Shown here: one piece after another, positions 22,937 through 34,553 of the stretch
Position numbering within the stretch: the first letter of the stretch is position 1
Layout of the letters: each line of letters starts with the position of its first letter
NCBI GenBank assembly: GCA_038501625.1
Contig: JAZAYU010000001.1
Span: forward strand, 186,001-250,000
Direction: 5' to 3'
Source: Corbicula japonica
Taxonomy: Eukaryota; Mollusca; Bivalvia; Venerida; Cyrenidae
DNA: 64,000 bases
Position numbers and translations under genes: made by a program
Notes under the pieces: model-generated
The model's database searches: none
The model's input: only the letters and a program-made list of their open reading frames with translations
What the model was told of the DNA's origin: nothing

Positions 22937-23244
22937 ATATTTTTGTATTAATGCTATGGTTCATTAAGTATTGATTTATTTTTTAAAATTTATTTGTGAA
23001 TTATTTTATGTGATATATTTTGGTAAAGATAATGGAAAACATCTCCTTTTTAAAAAATTGAAGTTCTTCAAAAATAACATGTATTATAAAGTGTAATAAG
23101 CATTTCAATACTAATAAACATTTCAGTTAATTACTAAAGCTTCTAACACATCATTCTAAGCACAGAATGACCTCAAAAGTTGAAAAAAAATAGGGAGTAA
23201 TTGGAAAGCTTAAATGCAGGAAATTCGGTTAATGTTGAACAATA

Positions 23245-23395
23245 GCTGTAACCTGCTACTACAAGGGATATGGCTGTTATCCTCGGGGTTAACAGTGAGT
23301 GTATTGCTGTCTGATCAGAATCTACACCATTTTATATTTATTGGGTCATTTCTGACCAAGAAGCAGGCAGTATTAATCCAGATCAGATGGCATCA
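23245..23395 (-). mobile_element. TTAA MITE remnant, central part
   Basis: TGATCAGAATCTACACCATT, the centre ATTGGGTCATTTCTGACCAA, and ATCCAGATCAGATGGCAT. Both termini are lost. Confidence 0.6.
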
Positions 23396-23649
23396 GTAAC
23401 ATTTCATGAATGTTTAAACACTCAACAAAGCATGGTCACGACCCTGACACCATGAAGATGACTATTTCCATAACCACAACTGCCTTTTTATTTTACTTAT
23501 AATTATATTGTTTTTATGTTTAAATTCTGGCACCAAAAAGTTTTTTACACGATGATCTTAAGAACTAAATGTTTTCTGAAAACAGACCCTACCTTGTTTT
23601 AAATTTTCTATATATTAAATGTAATTAATTTGCCTATTGTTTTACATTT

Positions 23650-24000
23650 GTTGTGCAGTTGGACAATTGGAAATATCTATGGTCTGTATTATTTGTCAAA
23701 TTGTACATTCACAGTACTGCAGTTTCTGTAATGATTTGGGGGCACACAACAGGAAAGGTCTCTTTGGTATTTTTTTGACATTTTAGTTGTAACCCTATCT
23801 GGTAAGAACTTGCAGTTATCTGTTATTTTCTCATTACTTATTGGAGATACTGTTACACATTTCAACAACATAACAGTATTTTTTCTGTGAACTGCAAAAA
23901 AATGTCATTTGCTAAACTTTATGATGTCATTTTAAGAATTGCTTTTTACTGTCCTAATGTAACTTGTCTTGTGATGCGCCCCATTAAAGTGTTTCAAGTT
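23650..24000 (+). repeat. Interspersed repeat N, copy 1
   Basis: Shares TTTTTTGACATTTT, a TGTTACACATTT word, TGTGAACTGCA and GGTGCGCC/GATGCGCCCC with 59870-60200. Class unknown. Confidence 0.5.
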
Positions 24001-24006
24001 TGTATG

Positions 24007-24252
24007 TTAACCAATTACTCCATATGTACGGATTATGTGGCATGTGCCACAGTATAGATCCAGATCACCTGGCTCATCTGTGTCATCTAATCTAAATCTA
24101 TACTAGTTGCATCTTGATCAGACATAACCTTATAAATCAAAATTTAACTGTGTAGATTCTGATTGAAGATTATGATCAGATGGCTAGAATGTGCTGGCAG
24201 ATCCATATCTGCAATGTTTTATGGATAAAAGCCTTATGGAATAAATAGTTTA
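24007..24252 (+). mobile_element. TTAA MITE, diverged full-length copy
   Basis: TTAACCAATTACTCCATATG to GGAATAAATAGTTTAA. Confidence 0.75.
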
Positions 24253-24654
24253 ACACTAATTTAAACGACCATTGTTCAAATTCATATTTGAAGTTTGATT
24301 TTTAAAACATTACCTTGGAAAATAAACATAAAAAACTAAATGCATAAACTAGAAACTCGTTTTAATCCAAGTATTCTAGCACTTAACAAATTGTGTGTTC
24401 ATAATTATGATGTGATGTTCTTTCAGAAAATATTATTGAAGATTTGTGCATATTTATGTCCAGTTGTACAACAAGTTACTTTATTTTCATAATAAGTAAA
24501 CAGCTTTGATGGTGAATATGAAAATAAAGTGTGTCATTTTTCACTTTGCATTTGTTAATGTTTATTATTACACCATAACATATTAATTAATGTTGTATTA
24601 TTTTAAAAACAGTACTTGATGTTATTTTTATCATTAAGCTAAAATTAACCCTAA
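24253..24654. other. RECQL4 intron e-f, unassigned
   Basis: AT-rich; nothing recognised. Confidence 0.4.
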
Positions 24655-24850
24655 GCTATAAGGGATATGTCTGTCATCCAATTCACAAACAGTGTAGAGC
24701 CAGATCCTTGGCATCTGATCAGGATCTACATTGTTCACTTTTACATTTATTAGTTACTTATGACAGAAAAGCAATAAGTGTAGATCCAGATCAAATGGCA
24801 GATTTGTTACAGCTGATCTGGAACTAGACTGCTCATAGAATTGATAAAAC
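24655..24850 (-). mobile_element. TTAA MITE, diverged
   Basis: TTAACCCTAAGCTATAAGGG start. The centre is ATTAGTTACTTATGACAGAA and the right end is decayed. Confidence 0.65.
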
Positions 24851-25311
24851 TGGTAAGATTTGAAGTAAAAGTATTAGCAACAAAGGGTTTTAATTTCAAT
24901 TTTTTTAAGCAACACTTAATTGCTTTGTTATGGCCTTCAATATATAACTAATTAGTAAGCTATACAAAATGGTTTGATAATTCCTTGGTTGATTTCATGA
25001 CATGTTTAAAATACATCATCAGAATTAACTGTATTGGTGATGAAAAGTTCCTCTTGGTTTATGCATGTAACCTTTTGTGATTTGCCTTTGTGCATAGTTA
25101 TTAGCTTGTGAAATAAACTACAAGTTTTGTGTGTGTTCCTTTTACCAAATTAAATACACCAAGTACTTTGTGGCATTTCAGTGTTCATGGTGTACATAGT
25201 ACAAACAGTGAATATTTTGGGGTGATTATTGTATTTATTTATTTTATTTTTATTACATACATGAACGTTATCATTTGTTGTTACAAGAACGCTTTGTTTG
25301 CTAAGAATCTA
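24851..25311. other. RECQL4 intron e-f, unassigned
   Basis: AT-rich; nothing recognised. Confidence 0.4.
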
Positions 25312-25546
25312 TTAACCCTTTCCTCCTTATATACACATTTTTATGCATGTGTGACCAGTGTAGATCCAGATCAGCCAGCTCATCCATGCCATCTGATCAG
25401 GATCTGCACTCGACACATTATGGTCAGAAATAACCTCAGGAATGAAGTGAACAGTGCAGATCCTGATCATACAGCACAGATGTGCCGGCTGATCTTGATC
25501 ACTGTTTGTCCATGCATTAAAGGTGTGTCTATGGAGGAAAGGGTAA
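25312..25546 (+). mobile_element. TTAA MITE, well preserved
   Basis: TTAACCCTTTCCTCCTTATA through TATGGAGGAAAGGGTAA. Both hairpins and the centre are intact. The open frame reading VDPDQPAHPCHLIRICT across it is a property of the repeat, not of a gene. Confidence 0.88.
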
Positions 25547-25704
25547 AATGGTCACTTTTAACAAATTATGAGAAATAGAGGATATTTATTTTCATAAGTG
25601 TAAGGTAGAAATATATTTCACCAGTGAGGTCCAGAATTTATATTTTCAAGAGAGAAATTTCTATAATTGACAGGAAAGCATTAAAAATAGTCTTTATGAG
25701 TAGG

Positions 25705-27584
25705 TTTTTTAGCTCGACTATTCGAAGAATAGGGGAGCTATCCTACTCGCCCCGGTGTCGGCGTCTGCGTCGGCGTCGGCGTCCGTTAAACAAAATATGC
25801 ACTTTGGTCCATAACTTGAAAACTACTTATGATATCAACTTGAAACTTGGAATATATATTCACCATCAAATTCTACATCATTACCAACAAGACCCATAAC
25901 TCTGCTACAAATATTTTTCAAGTTATGCCCCTTTTTCACTTAAATTTTGCGTTAAGGAAAATATGCACTTTGGTCCATAACTTATAAACTACTTGAGATA
26001 TCAACTTGTAATTTGGAATATATATTCACCATCAAATTCTACATCATTACCAACAAGACCCATAACTCTGCTGTCAATATATTTCAAGTTATGCCCCTTT
26101 TTTCTTATATTTTGTGTTAAGCAAAATATGCATTTTGCCCATAACTTTAAAACTACTTGAGATATTGCCTTGAAACTTGAAATATATTTTCACCACCAAA
26201 ATCTACATCATAACCAACAAGACCCATAACCCTGCTTCCAATATTTTTCAAATTATGCCCCTTTTTCACTTACATTTAGTGTTAAGCAAAATATACACTT
26301 GGCCCTTAACTTCGTTTTGAATGGAGGGATTTCAAAATAACTTGGCACAAATGTTCACCATGACAATGCGGTGTGTCGCGTTCAATACCCATGCCTGTAG
26401 GTCCAAGGTCAAGGTCACTGTTACTAAAAATAGAATTTTCTTGCAAAATCTTGTCCGCTCTAACTTAGTTATTTCTTATTGGATTTTTAAATAACTTGGT
26501 ATAATTGTTCACCATATCAAGATGGTGTGTCAAGTACAAGCCCATGCCTGTAAGTCGAAGGTCAAGGTCACTGTTACTAAAAATAGAATTTTCTTGTCCA
26601 GGCTGTTACTTTGTTATGAATGGAGGGATTTCAAAATAACTTGCCACAAATGTTCACCATGACAAGGCGGTGTGTCTGCACAATACCCATGCCTGTAGAT
26701 CCAAGGTCAAGGTCACTGTTACTAAAAATAGCATTTTCTTGTCCAGGCTGTAACTTTTTTATAAATGGAGGGTTTTCAAAATAACTTGGCACAAATGTTC
26801 ACCATGACAAGGCGGTGTGTTGCGTACATTACCCATGCCTGTAAGTCCAAGGTCAAGGTCACAGTTACTTAAATTGAATTTACTTGTTCAGGCTATAACT
26901 CTTTTATGAATGAAGGAATTTCAAAATAACTTGGCACAAATGTTCGCTATGACATTGCATTGCATTACCACCAACTTCTTCGCAGACATTTCCGTAATGT
27001 GAAGACAACAGTGCCACAAATACAAATAATTTACTTATCTTCAAGTTTATGCATATTCTTATAATTCCTCCAACATCACTGTCGTTGAAATGCTATTATT
27101 CCCATCATTTCACTTGAGTGTCTGAAAATGATGCATAGCAGGGGCATCTGTGTCCTATGGACACATTTCTAGTTTCACTTATATTTTCACTTAAGTGCAC
27201 CTCATCGATAACTTTGCACAAAATACTTAAGGTATCAACTTCAAACTTCCATTATATTTTCATTTCAGTTCTTTTCTTTAACATTACTGAAGTGATTGAT
27301 ATTTGACTAAAAGTAAATGTCTCTCATAAAAAATTACTAACATGTTTTCTAACAAATTCAGAAATATTTCATAGTTATTCCCCTATTCAGTTTAATATTT
27401 ATGGTACATTAAGGAATTATTTCTGTTATTTGAAATGAATTTCTCCCTTACCATTCACTTGTTAATATTTTTCCTGATTTCACACCAATATATGGCCATA
27501 GTTGTTATTGTTTTAATCTTCAAATTGCATTTGTTTCAAATGATTCGAATAGTCGAGCATGCTGTCTCCTCTGACAGCTCTTGT
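25705..27584 (+). mobile_element. Helentron-like family C with a family B 3' part inside
   Basis: The 5' hairpin AGCTCGACTATTC-GAA-GAATAGGGGAGCT (25711-25739) follows a T-run. Core units of about 166 bp (TTCACCATCAAATTCTACAT, GACCCATAACTCTGC) run to about 26310. The sequence then changes to family B units (GGGATTTCAAAATAACTTGG, AAGGTCAAGGTCA) ending at the B 3' hairpin GTGTCCTATGGACAC and CTAG (27172). It then returns to family C and closes with GAATAGTCGAGC, the inverse of the 5' arm, the hairpin GCTGTC/GACAGC and CTTG before T. Confidence 0.8.
26319..27172 (+). mobile_element. Family B segment lacking its 5' end
   Basis: Four core units with TCAAGGTCA and a complete B 3' end. No ATGCCCCCGC start is present. 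The join to family C lies at a shared TAACTT word (GGCCCTTAACTTCGTT), consistent with recombination between core repeats or a 5'-deleted insertion. Confidence 0.75.
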
Positions 27585-27702
27585 TATGACAAGGTTTGAC
27601 TGTTGTAAAATAAAACTGTCAATTCATGTTAGGAAAAAAGAGTTTTACCTTTGGTTTGGATAAATGTCTAACATAAGCTTTGCCTTTTACAATTAGATCA
27701 AA

Positions 27703-27907
27703 TTATCCCTTTCCTGGATATATATTATGCATGTGCGACCGTGCCGTCTGATCAGGATCTGCACTGGTCGCATTTTGGCCAGAAATAACCTAATGAATCA
27801 ATAAGCGACCAGTGCAGATCCTGATCAGATGGCACGGATGTGCCGGCTGATCTGGATCTAAACTGTTTGCCCTAGCAATAAAGGTGTAACTGTATAGGAA
27901 AGGGTTA
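27703..27907 (+). mobile_element. TTAA MITE with deleted left hairpin
   Basis: The left half is shortened after CATGTGCGACC. The centre TTTGGCCAGAAATAACCTAA and right half are intact, ending GGAAAGGGTTA. Confidence 0.8.
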
Positions 27908-28202
27908 TGTTCTGTGAAAGGGTTATGCTCTAGAAAGATTTATAAAATTGTGTTTTGTAAAGCATTTAAGGTTCTTTTATATTAAATAGCTAGGTGATCT
28001 TGAAAGTATTGGAAATGGAACATGTTTTATGAAGCATTACCACAGACATTACTAAAATGCATATACAAGTTATATGTTTTCAATAAATGATATTGATGGT
28101 AATTGGTGTTCTTTTGAAGTTTTTTAAATACAATAACAAGAATGTTTTGCAATTAATACTTTCCATCCATGCATTCACTAGCAAAAAACAGTTGTGATAA
28201 CA

Positions 28203-28471
28203 TTAGCCCTTTACTCCATAAGCTTGTATCACATGGGCAAAAAGCTTAAGATTCAGATCATCTGGCACATACATGCCTTCTTATCAGATCTTTGCTCAAA
28301 TCCTCTGATATAACCATTTGGGCGTATGACGCCCTGCTTCAAGGTGCTCTTTTTTTTCTTACCAAGAGGCAACTATTGTAGATCCAGATCAGATGGCAAA
28401 CGTGCCAGTGGTTCTGGATCTAATTTGCTAAACCAAACAATAAAAGGCATATATCTAGAGTAAAGGATTAA
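28203..28471 (-). mobile_element. TTAA MITE interrupted by another repeat end
   Basis: TTAGCCCTTTACTCCATAAG start and AGAGTAAAGGATTAA end. Its middle (about 28298-28352) reads CCTCTGATATAACCATTTGG and CTTCAAGGTGCTCTTT, which matches the repeat end at 58387-58440. Confidence 0.7.
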
Positions 28472-29387
28472 GTTAAAGGGAGTTACAATTTCACAAAAGT
28501 CAGAAGTATACTTGTTTGTCAATTACAATCAAATCGAAAGTAGAACCCGGAAGTAAGTTTTCCTTGGAATTTCTTGAAAACACTAACATTATTTTGAGGA
28601 ATTGGCACTAAACATTGTAGACCAGTTAAGCATATACTTGTTTCAGGTATGAGTTGCTTTGGTATACTGTCCATGAATTTCAGAGTCCCATGCAACCGGT
28701 TTTTCTTTTGTTTTAGTAACTATGTGCTTGGTAATTAGAACATGAATTAGACTAAATTGAGCTTACAAACATTAACTACATCCTTAGCTTAATACATTCT
28801 TCTTCACTAAAAACTAGGTGGCAATAAGTATTTACCCCATAATAAGTATTTACCCCATAATTCATTTTTGAAATGTTAACCAGTTTTCGCTATTTGCAAT
28901 GTTTGTGACCCCTAAATAACACATCTGTCACACCTTGCGAGTAAAATGTGCTACGAAACGAAAACCCTCCTACTTAGGTGACCTTCAACAAATACCCTCT
29001 GTGAGCATTTATCCTAAATAGGAACATGTACATGTATTAACCATTGTTAGAAGTAACATGTACATGTATTACCAATGTTAGACCTTATATGTCACAAAAC
29101 ATATATGTCACACGCCTGTGACATATTTAGCCGCATTAATCACACCTGTCCACATGTGACATATATGTTTGTGCAAATTAGCAATAAAATGTCTGACCGT
29201 ATAAATCACACAATTCTAAACATTGTTGCCATTATCTTCGTTTGCTGCAGAACGAAACATTACCATCAACATCATCATCACGAGTGAGTTTTGTTGTATC
29301 GTTTTGCAGATATGCAATGTACAGTAAGGGGCCACTAGAACTTTAACACAAATAGTTTTAGTAGAAAAGAAACTGACATCAAATTTT
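28472..29387. other. RECQL4 intron e-f with small repeats
   Basis: AATAAGTATTTACCCCATA occurs twice in tandem near 28824, and ACATGTACATGTATTA occurs twice near 29025 and 29058. TGTCACA/TGTGACA words recur from 29092 to 29168. No gene. Confidence 0.45.
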
Positions 29388-29575
29388 TACCTATTCCTCC
29401 ATATATATGCATTTTTACGCATGTGCGACCAGTGTAGATCCAGATCAGCCGGCACTTCCCTGCTGTCTGATCAGGGTCTGCAATGGTCACTTTTGTCAGA
29501 AATAACAAAAGGAATCAAACAGCAAACAGTGCAGATCCTGATCAGGCAGAATGGATGTGCGGGCTGTCACATAGT
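29388..29575 (+). mobile_element. TTAA MITE truncated on the right
   Basis: The left half and centre are clear. The right half stops at GGATGTGCGGGCTG, where unrelated sequence (CACATAGTGATGTGATG) begins. Confidence 0.75.
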
Positions 29576-29887
29576 GATGTGATGCCACATAGGTAAATTA
29601 GTGACGTCATACAGGCAATTTTTTAGGTTCTCAATGGGGAAATGTGTTGTTCGAGATAAAATTATGAAATAAATGAAAAATCAATGTTTTCTAGTTATGT
29701 TTTGTCTGAAAAATGATTTGCAGTATAATAAAACAATTATTTGATTTCTTAAAAAAAATGAAATATGCATATCAGGAATGGCCACATGCAGCATACACAG
29801 CCTCCCCACACAGCCAAAAAGTAGAGAGGAAAAGAAAGCATGGTATTACAATAATCAGTTTCATAATGGACGCCACAAAAGGGTATG

Positions 29888-29973
29888 AGAGGATATATTG
29901 CCGGTCTGGATGTCTTATTATCCCTCGTCTGCGGCTCGGGTAATATGACATCAAGACCGGCTATATATCCTCA
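29888..29973. repeat. Fold-back repeat with CCGGTCT arms
   Basis: GAGGATATATTGCCGGTCTG pairs with AAGACCGGCTATATATCCTC. The inner arms GATGTCTTATTATCCC and GGGTAATATGACATC also pair, leaving a short CG-rich loop. Probably the core of a fold-back MITE. Confidence 0.8.
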
Positions 29974-30000
29974 CACACCCTGTCAAGAAACCAAATAACT

Positions 30001-30597
30001 ATATAGCATTTTGCCTGAAAAATATTTGTCAAAATCATTTTATTATGATAAAAAGTTTGTTGCGACAAGTCATTTGGAAGTGTTTTTCCCATTTAGTTGT
30101 GTTTAATATCCCAGGTAAGATTTTTGTCATTTTTTGTAAGATTTTGGCCCCAGTTAATGTAATCAGCATGTTTTTATTCATAAAAACCTGTAAAATAATA
30201 TTTTAAAAAATAAGGAGAGGAGAAAACAGATACTGGTATGTATTATATAATATTTACATATAAACTTACTTGGATAACTCTTCGTGTATATCTTGGAATG
30301 CATTTTGCAAAATGCATTTTGTAGAAATTATGTTACCAGTACAAAAAAACATTTGTTACAACAAGACGTGTTTGAAAAGTTTTCCTCCAGTTTATCAAAT
30401 AATGGGAATATCTGTTTGATATGATGATTTGGGGACAAGAATCCTATGAGACAGAGTCTTGGAAAAATCAAATTGCTTCATTTATTTAATATACCTTCTT
30501 TTTTTTTAATTGTCAAGACACATTTTCCACCTGTGTAGTGGGTAACTACGGTTCGAAACTAATCCAAAGGACACACAGCACTTGATACAGGGGCGGA
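30001..30597. other. RECQL4 intron e-f, unassigned
   Basis: Contains a small palindrome GCATTTTGCAAAATGC at 30300. Otherwise nothing recognised. Confidence 0.45.
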
Positions 30598-31557
30598 TCC
30601 AGGAATTCAGCAAGGGGGGTTCAACTCAGCGAGTCGTAATTTTAACAGCGTCAATTTGCAACTGAGCTAAAACATCCGTCCTTCGGACACTTCCAGGGTT
30701 CTCAATGAAAAATGTTTGTAAAAATCCCCAATGAATTTTAAGAGTCCTAACTTATGTAAGGGGGTCCGTGGGCCTGCTTTCCCAGAAAATTTTCAAAATT
30801 TATATTCCAAGTCCTGTATCCTGAGGTATTTTGGGGGAATTTTATAGCAGGTTTTGAGCTACTCACTCATAGCGTTAATGTGACGAGTTCAAAGTCAACT
30901 GTTAAAAGTGATGGCTTTAATGTAAAAGTAAAGTAAACACCGTGTATGGAGAAAAAACAACATCCTATTTCTTTTAATGTCCAAAATTATACGTTGACAT
31001 AGACAATCTTTTTTGAAGTAAAGAAATTAGAGTGTTACTTGAGTTTTTTATGTATTTTAAACAGCTTAACTACCATAGAATATTAAGAACCTTCCTCTCT
31101 AGGAAAAAGAACTCTGCGAATAATCCGCTAGCTTCCATCACAGTCCTGTCAAAATTTGTCAGAATAATAAAATATCGTGTTTTCGTACATTTAAAATCTA
31201 CAAACAATGTTGAATTAGTGTATAAGAAGTCTCATAATCAAGTAATATCGTTTTTTGTTAGAAATAATTTGGAAAAACGGTGCGTTTTTTTTTAACTTTT
31301 GAATGCTTCATTTTCATGAACAGCGTGAAATTCTTTCCCTACTGAAGCACTGACCATTAACGCAAATACTAATGTGTAAAGATTTTGGTACAAAAATCCT
31401 GGAACACATTGGCACGCCGGGCATATTTTAGAGGATTTTTTTTATTTCCTATTGATTTGTGCAAGACTCTACTTCAGAAATTAGTCTAGCAGTTGAGCTC
31501 GTGTTCATTACTTTTTGTCTTTGAATAGTTCGTCCGAACCCCCTGGATCCGCCACTG
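30598..31557. mobile_element. hAT-like non-autonomous DNA transposon, 5-bp TSD
   Basis: Ends CAGGGGCGGATCCAGG and CCTGGATCCGCCACTG, with GGGGGTTC/GAACCCCC just inside. The direct duplication TGATA borders both ends exactly. Same TSD length as the element at 11724, although the TIR differs. The 960-bp interior has no recognised transposase. Confidence 0.85.
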
Positions 31558-32045
31558 TGATACTTCAGTTTGTTTGTTAATCCAGATGATTATCACTGGC
31601 TTCACTGCATAGCTATATAAGATGCCTTGATTTAATATACAAGGCACCAAATAATTCATAAACACTGTGCCAGGAAATTTCCTATCTGTCAAATCTTTTC
31701 CAGTTTTTCAGTTCATCCTCTAATCCAGTTCCATTTCAGCTTAAGATATAAGACAACAGCGCCATAGTTAAAAGAGGAAGATTTTCTTAACAACGATGCC
31801 AAATTAACAATTTCCAGCATTTATTTTCCGCTAAAATATCTACGATTTTATCTAAACATTTTCACTTCCGTGTTTGTTTTTATTTGTTGTTGTTCATGTT
31901 GAAAGGAGTGGTCTAAAATCCAAACCTTAACAACGTAGACTGTTACACACTGTGTATATACATACCGGTACTTCAGATCGATAAATTTCGTGTAAGAGAT
32001 TTCGAAAAATTTGAGAATGCTACCAAAATATTCGATGAATGATTA
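31558..32045. other. RECQL4 intron e-f, unassigned
   Basis: Nothing recognised. Confidence 0.4.
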
Positions 32046-32059
32046 ATGAATGTTATGAG

Positions 32060-32190
32060 ACAAAAGGATGCACGTTACACGATGCACGTTGAACGATTAG
32101 AGGCACGATGCACGATAGACGGACGCACGATACACGATAAACGGACGCACTACTGTATAGACGTTAGACGGACACACGATAGACGCAAAA
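32060..32190. repeat. Cryptic tandem repeat of ACGATGCACG/AGACGGACGCACG words
   Basis: Irregular copies of GCACGTTACACGATGCACG, GCACGATAGACGGACGCACG and ACACGATAAACGGACGCAC. GC content is well above the surrounding intron. Confidence 0.65.
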
Positions 32191-32267
32191 TTTGTAACTT
32201 TAAACGTTCACAGTACTGTAGTACTTCGACTTTTCTTTGTTTTGGAATATTAAATATTTTTGTCTTA

Positions 32268-32398
32268 CTGTTACTCCATATATATGGGTTCTATCGCTTA
32301 GTGTAGATCCAGATCAGGCAGCACGTTCATGCCATTTGATCTAGATCTACACTGTTCTCCCATGTGATAAAAAAGAAGTATCTACAGAGAAAATGAAT
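32268..32398. mobile_element. TTAA MITE, single-hairpin form
   Basis: Left end TTACTGTTACTCCATATATA, then one hairpin (AGTGTAGATCCAGATCAGGC to GATCTAGATCTACACT), then a right end CATGTGATAAAA. The centre and one hairpin are missing, so both ends flank a single palindrome. Confidence 0.7.
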
Positions 32399-32400
32399 AA

Positions 32401-32751
32401 TAATAAACAAATTATAGGTTACATAAACTTTAAATGTCAAAAGAAAGAAATATATAAATTGTCACCCTAATGCTATAAAAAATGGATGGGCACCTTAATG
32501 TAGGAAAGATCATAATATATATACGCTGGTCTCCATAAAACCTACAACATAATTACAAAATATTAAGGGGACCAAAAATTATGTATATTTTTTATTTGTT
32601 AAGTTAATAAGTGCTAACCTTATACACATGATAAATGATCATTCTACTACTGGATAATCAATAGAAAAACAATTTAACCTAAAAAATATAAAATATACAA
32701 AATGTCCCCTTTATGCTCTAAATTATATATGGTCACCCTAATGCCGTAAGT

Positions 32752-32752
<1 letters not shown>
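32401..32752 (-). repeat. Interspersed repeat O, copy 2 (inverted)
   Basis: TATGGTCACCCTAATGCCGT AAGTAGA at its right edge is the complement of the start of copy 1 at 16321. GCTGGTCTCCATAAAACC matches its interior. Confidence 0.6.

Positions 32753-32791
<39 letters not shown>
32753..32791. repeat. (TA)n microsatellite
   Basis: A run of about 19 TA units, next to the same edge of repeat O as the TA run at 16295. It is followed by a MITE right end (GGAGTAAAGAGTTATAA). Confidence 0.95.
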
Positions 32792-32793
<2 letters not shown>

Positions 32794-32812
32794 AGTAAAG
32801 AGTTATAAGTAA

Positions 32813-34205
32813 CACAAGAACTTAAAGAAATTTATAATTTTGTTTTATTTGTACATATATTGTATTAAATTAATTCTTTTATCTTTGTTAAGTTTGTTAT
32901 AAATGGCTGTATTTATAGCGCATTTTTGCAAAAAATGAAAAATGTTTTGGCAGATGGTCTAACAAAGTTTTTAAATAGATACACATATTTTGAGTGTACA
33001 AGTATAATTATATAACTCATTATATCCTGCATTCAGTGGGTGGTAAAACACCATCCTAACAGCTGATCAATCATGAATTGCACACTTTTGTCTGCATCAT
33101 AATGCTCTAATACACTGCTTCCTTTGATCAGTGAATGAAGCAGCATTTAAAAAAAGGATTTTCTTTTGTATCTTCTTTTCACAACTGTTACTGGAGAGAT
33201 AAAATTAGGAAAAAAAATCCTTTGTTGTGAAAGCACAAAGTTTACAATGGCAATAGAAATCGTTATTCATTGATAGTTCAATGATTACCTCCCTTTGAGT
33301 TTGAGGAAAACCAGATACCTGTTTCTTTTAATATATTCTTAAACATTGTTGGCAATGATACTTATATCTTTTGTAAAAACATTATTGGTAGGTCTTGGAG
33401 ATTTTATGAAAGACAGGAAATGTTGAATTTCTGGGGTACAAGTAGCTCATTGTAAGATAGTGTAACAGCATAAGAAAATATGTTCACCATGCAATCAGTA
33501 ATCATTCAAATTTGCATCATTGTTTTGCCCTCTGGAAGAAAAAGGCGATAAATGGAAATCACTTTGTTCATTTGTGAGTATGTCTGTCATGGAAATTTAA
33601 TGTTGGTTATAACTTTGCAATTTCTTGATATTTCTTAGCCAAACTTTAGAATTATGTTGCTTATGACTACAGGGTCAAGATAATGCCAAAATCATTAGTT
33701 CAGGGTCAAATTTCTTGGAGTGATGCTACTCTGTTACTTAAAATTTTGGCTTCTGAAAGAAAAGTTACAATATGAAAGGTTACAAATGTAAAATTTGTCT
33801 TTACACCAAAAGATCTTTCTTTTTTTTTTGAATATCAGATTTCCCATGTTGTCCAACAGTCATGGAAAAAGTCTTTTTACATATAGACATGTGCTGAAGT
33901 TGATCTTCAAAGAAAACAGTTCATACTAAATGTTATTTTTTAAACTTTATTATATTGCTTTTACAAAAGGGCCATGATGAAACCATAATCAATAGGTCAA
34001 AGTTTCATTTTGTTTTGAAATAGATGAAAGGGAAACTTTGAAAGCCATTGAACAGGACAAATATGAAAATATTGCAGGCTCGGTTTGATTGAGACTGTTC
34101 ATGGACAGTAATGGAAATGCATATTACTGCCCACGCCAACTAGCCCCCAGGTTAAGTGCAATAAGAGTCTGAATGCTTTTTCATGTTATTTGAAACAAGG
34201 TTTAC
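32813..34205. other. RECQL4 intron e-f, probable degraded Helentron-like sequence
   Basis: From about 33530 to 34020 there are phrases like GTTATAACTTTGCAATTTC and AAGGGCCATGATGAAACC typical of Helentron cores, but no ends were found. The remainder is unassigned. Confidence 0.35.
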
Positions 34206-34305
34206 TGTTTACCCCACTACTCCATAGCTACATCGCCACTGCGTTGCATAAGTGAAAGTGTGCAGACCCAGATCAGCTGGCATCTGTACACTGGTTGCAC
34301 ATGCC
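34206..34305. mobile_element. TTAA MITE remnant, internally deleted
   Basis: TTTACCCCACTACTCCATAG, then AGACCCAGATCAGCTGGCAT and TACACTGGTTGCACATGCC. Confidence 0.6.
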
Positions 34306-34307
34306 TT

Positions 34308-34553
34308 TACCCTTTACTCCATATGTACACATTTTTATGCATGTGTGACCAGTGTAGATGAAGATCAGCCGGCACATTCGTGCCATCTGATCAGGATCTG
34401 CACTTGTCGCATTTTGGTCAGAAATAACCTTTAAGTTATGAATCAAAAAGCGAACAGTTTAGATCCTGATCAGACAGCAGGGTTGTGCTGGCTGATCTGG
34501 ATTTAAACTGTTCGCCCATGCAATAAAGGTGTATTTATGGAGGAAAGGGTTAA
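34308..34553 (+). mobile_element. TTAA MITE, well preserved
   Basis: CCCTTTACTCCATATGTACA to TATGGAGGAAAGGGTTAA. The left TTAA has changed to TTTA. Confidence 0.85.

Noticed and set aside
25129..25578. 149-codon plus-strand frame with VDPDQPAHPCHLIRICT
   Set aside because: The recognisable part lies wholly in a TTAA MITE. The same peptide words recur at 6600, 34350 and 42450 in other MITE copies, so it is repeat translation and not a gene.
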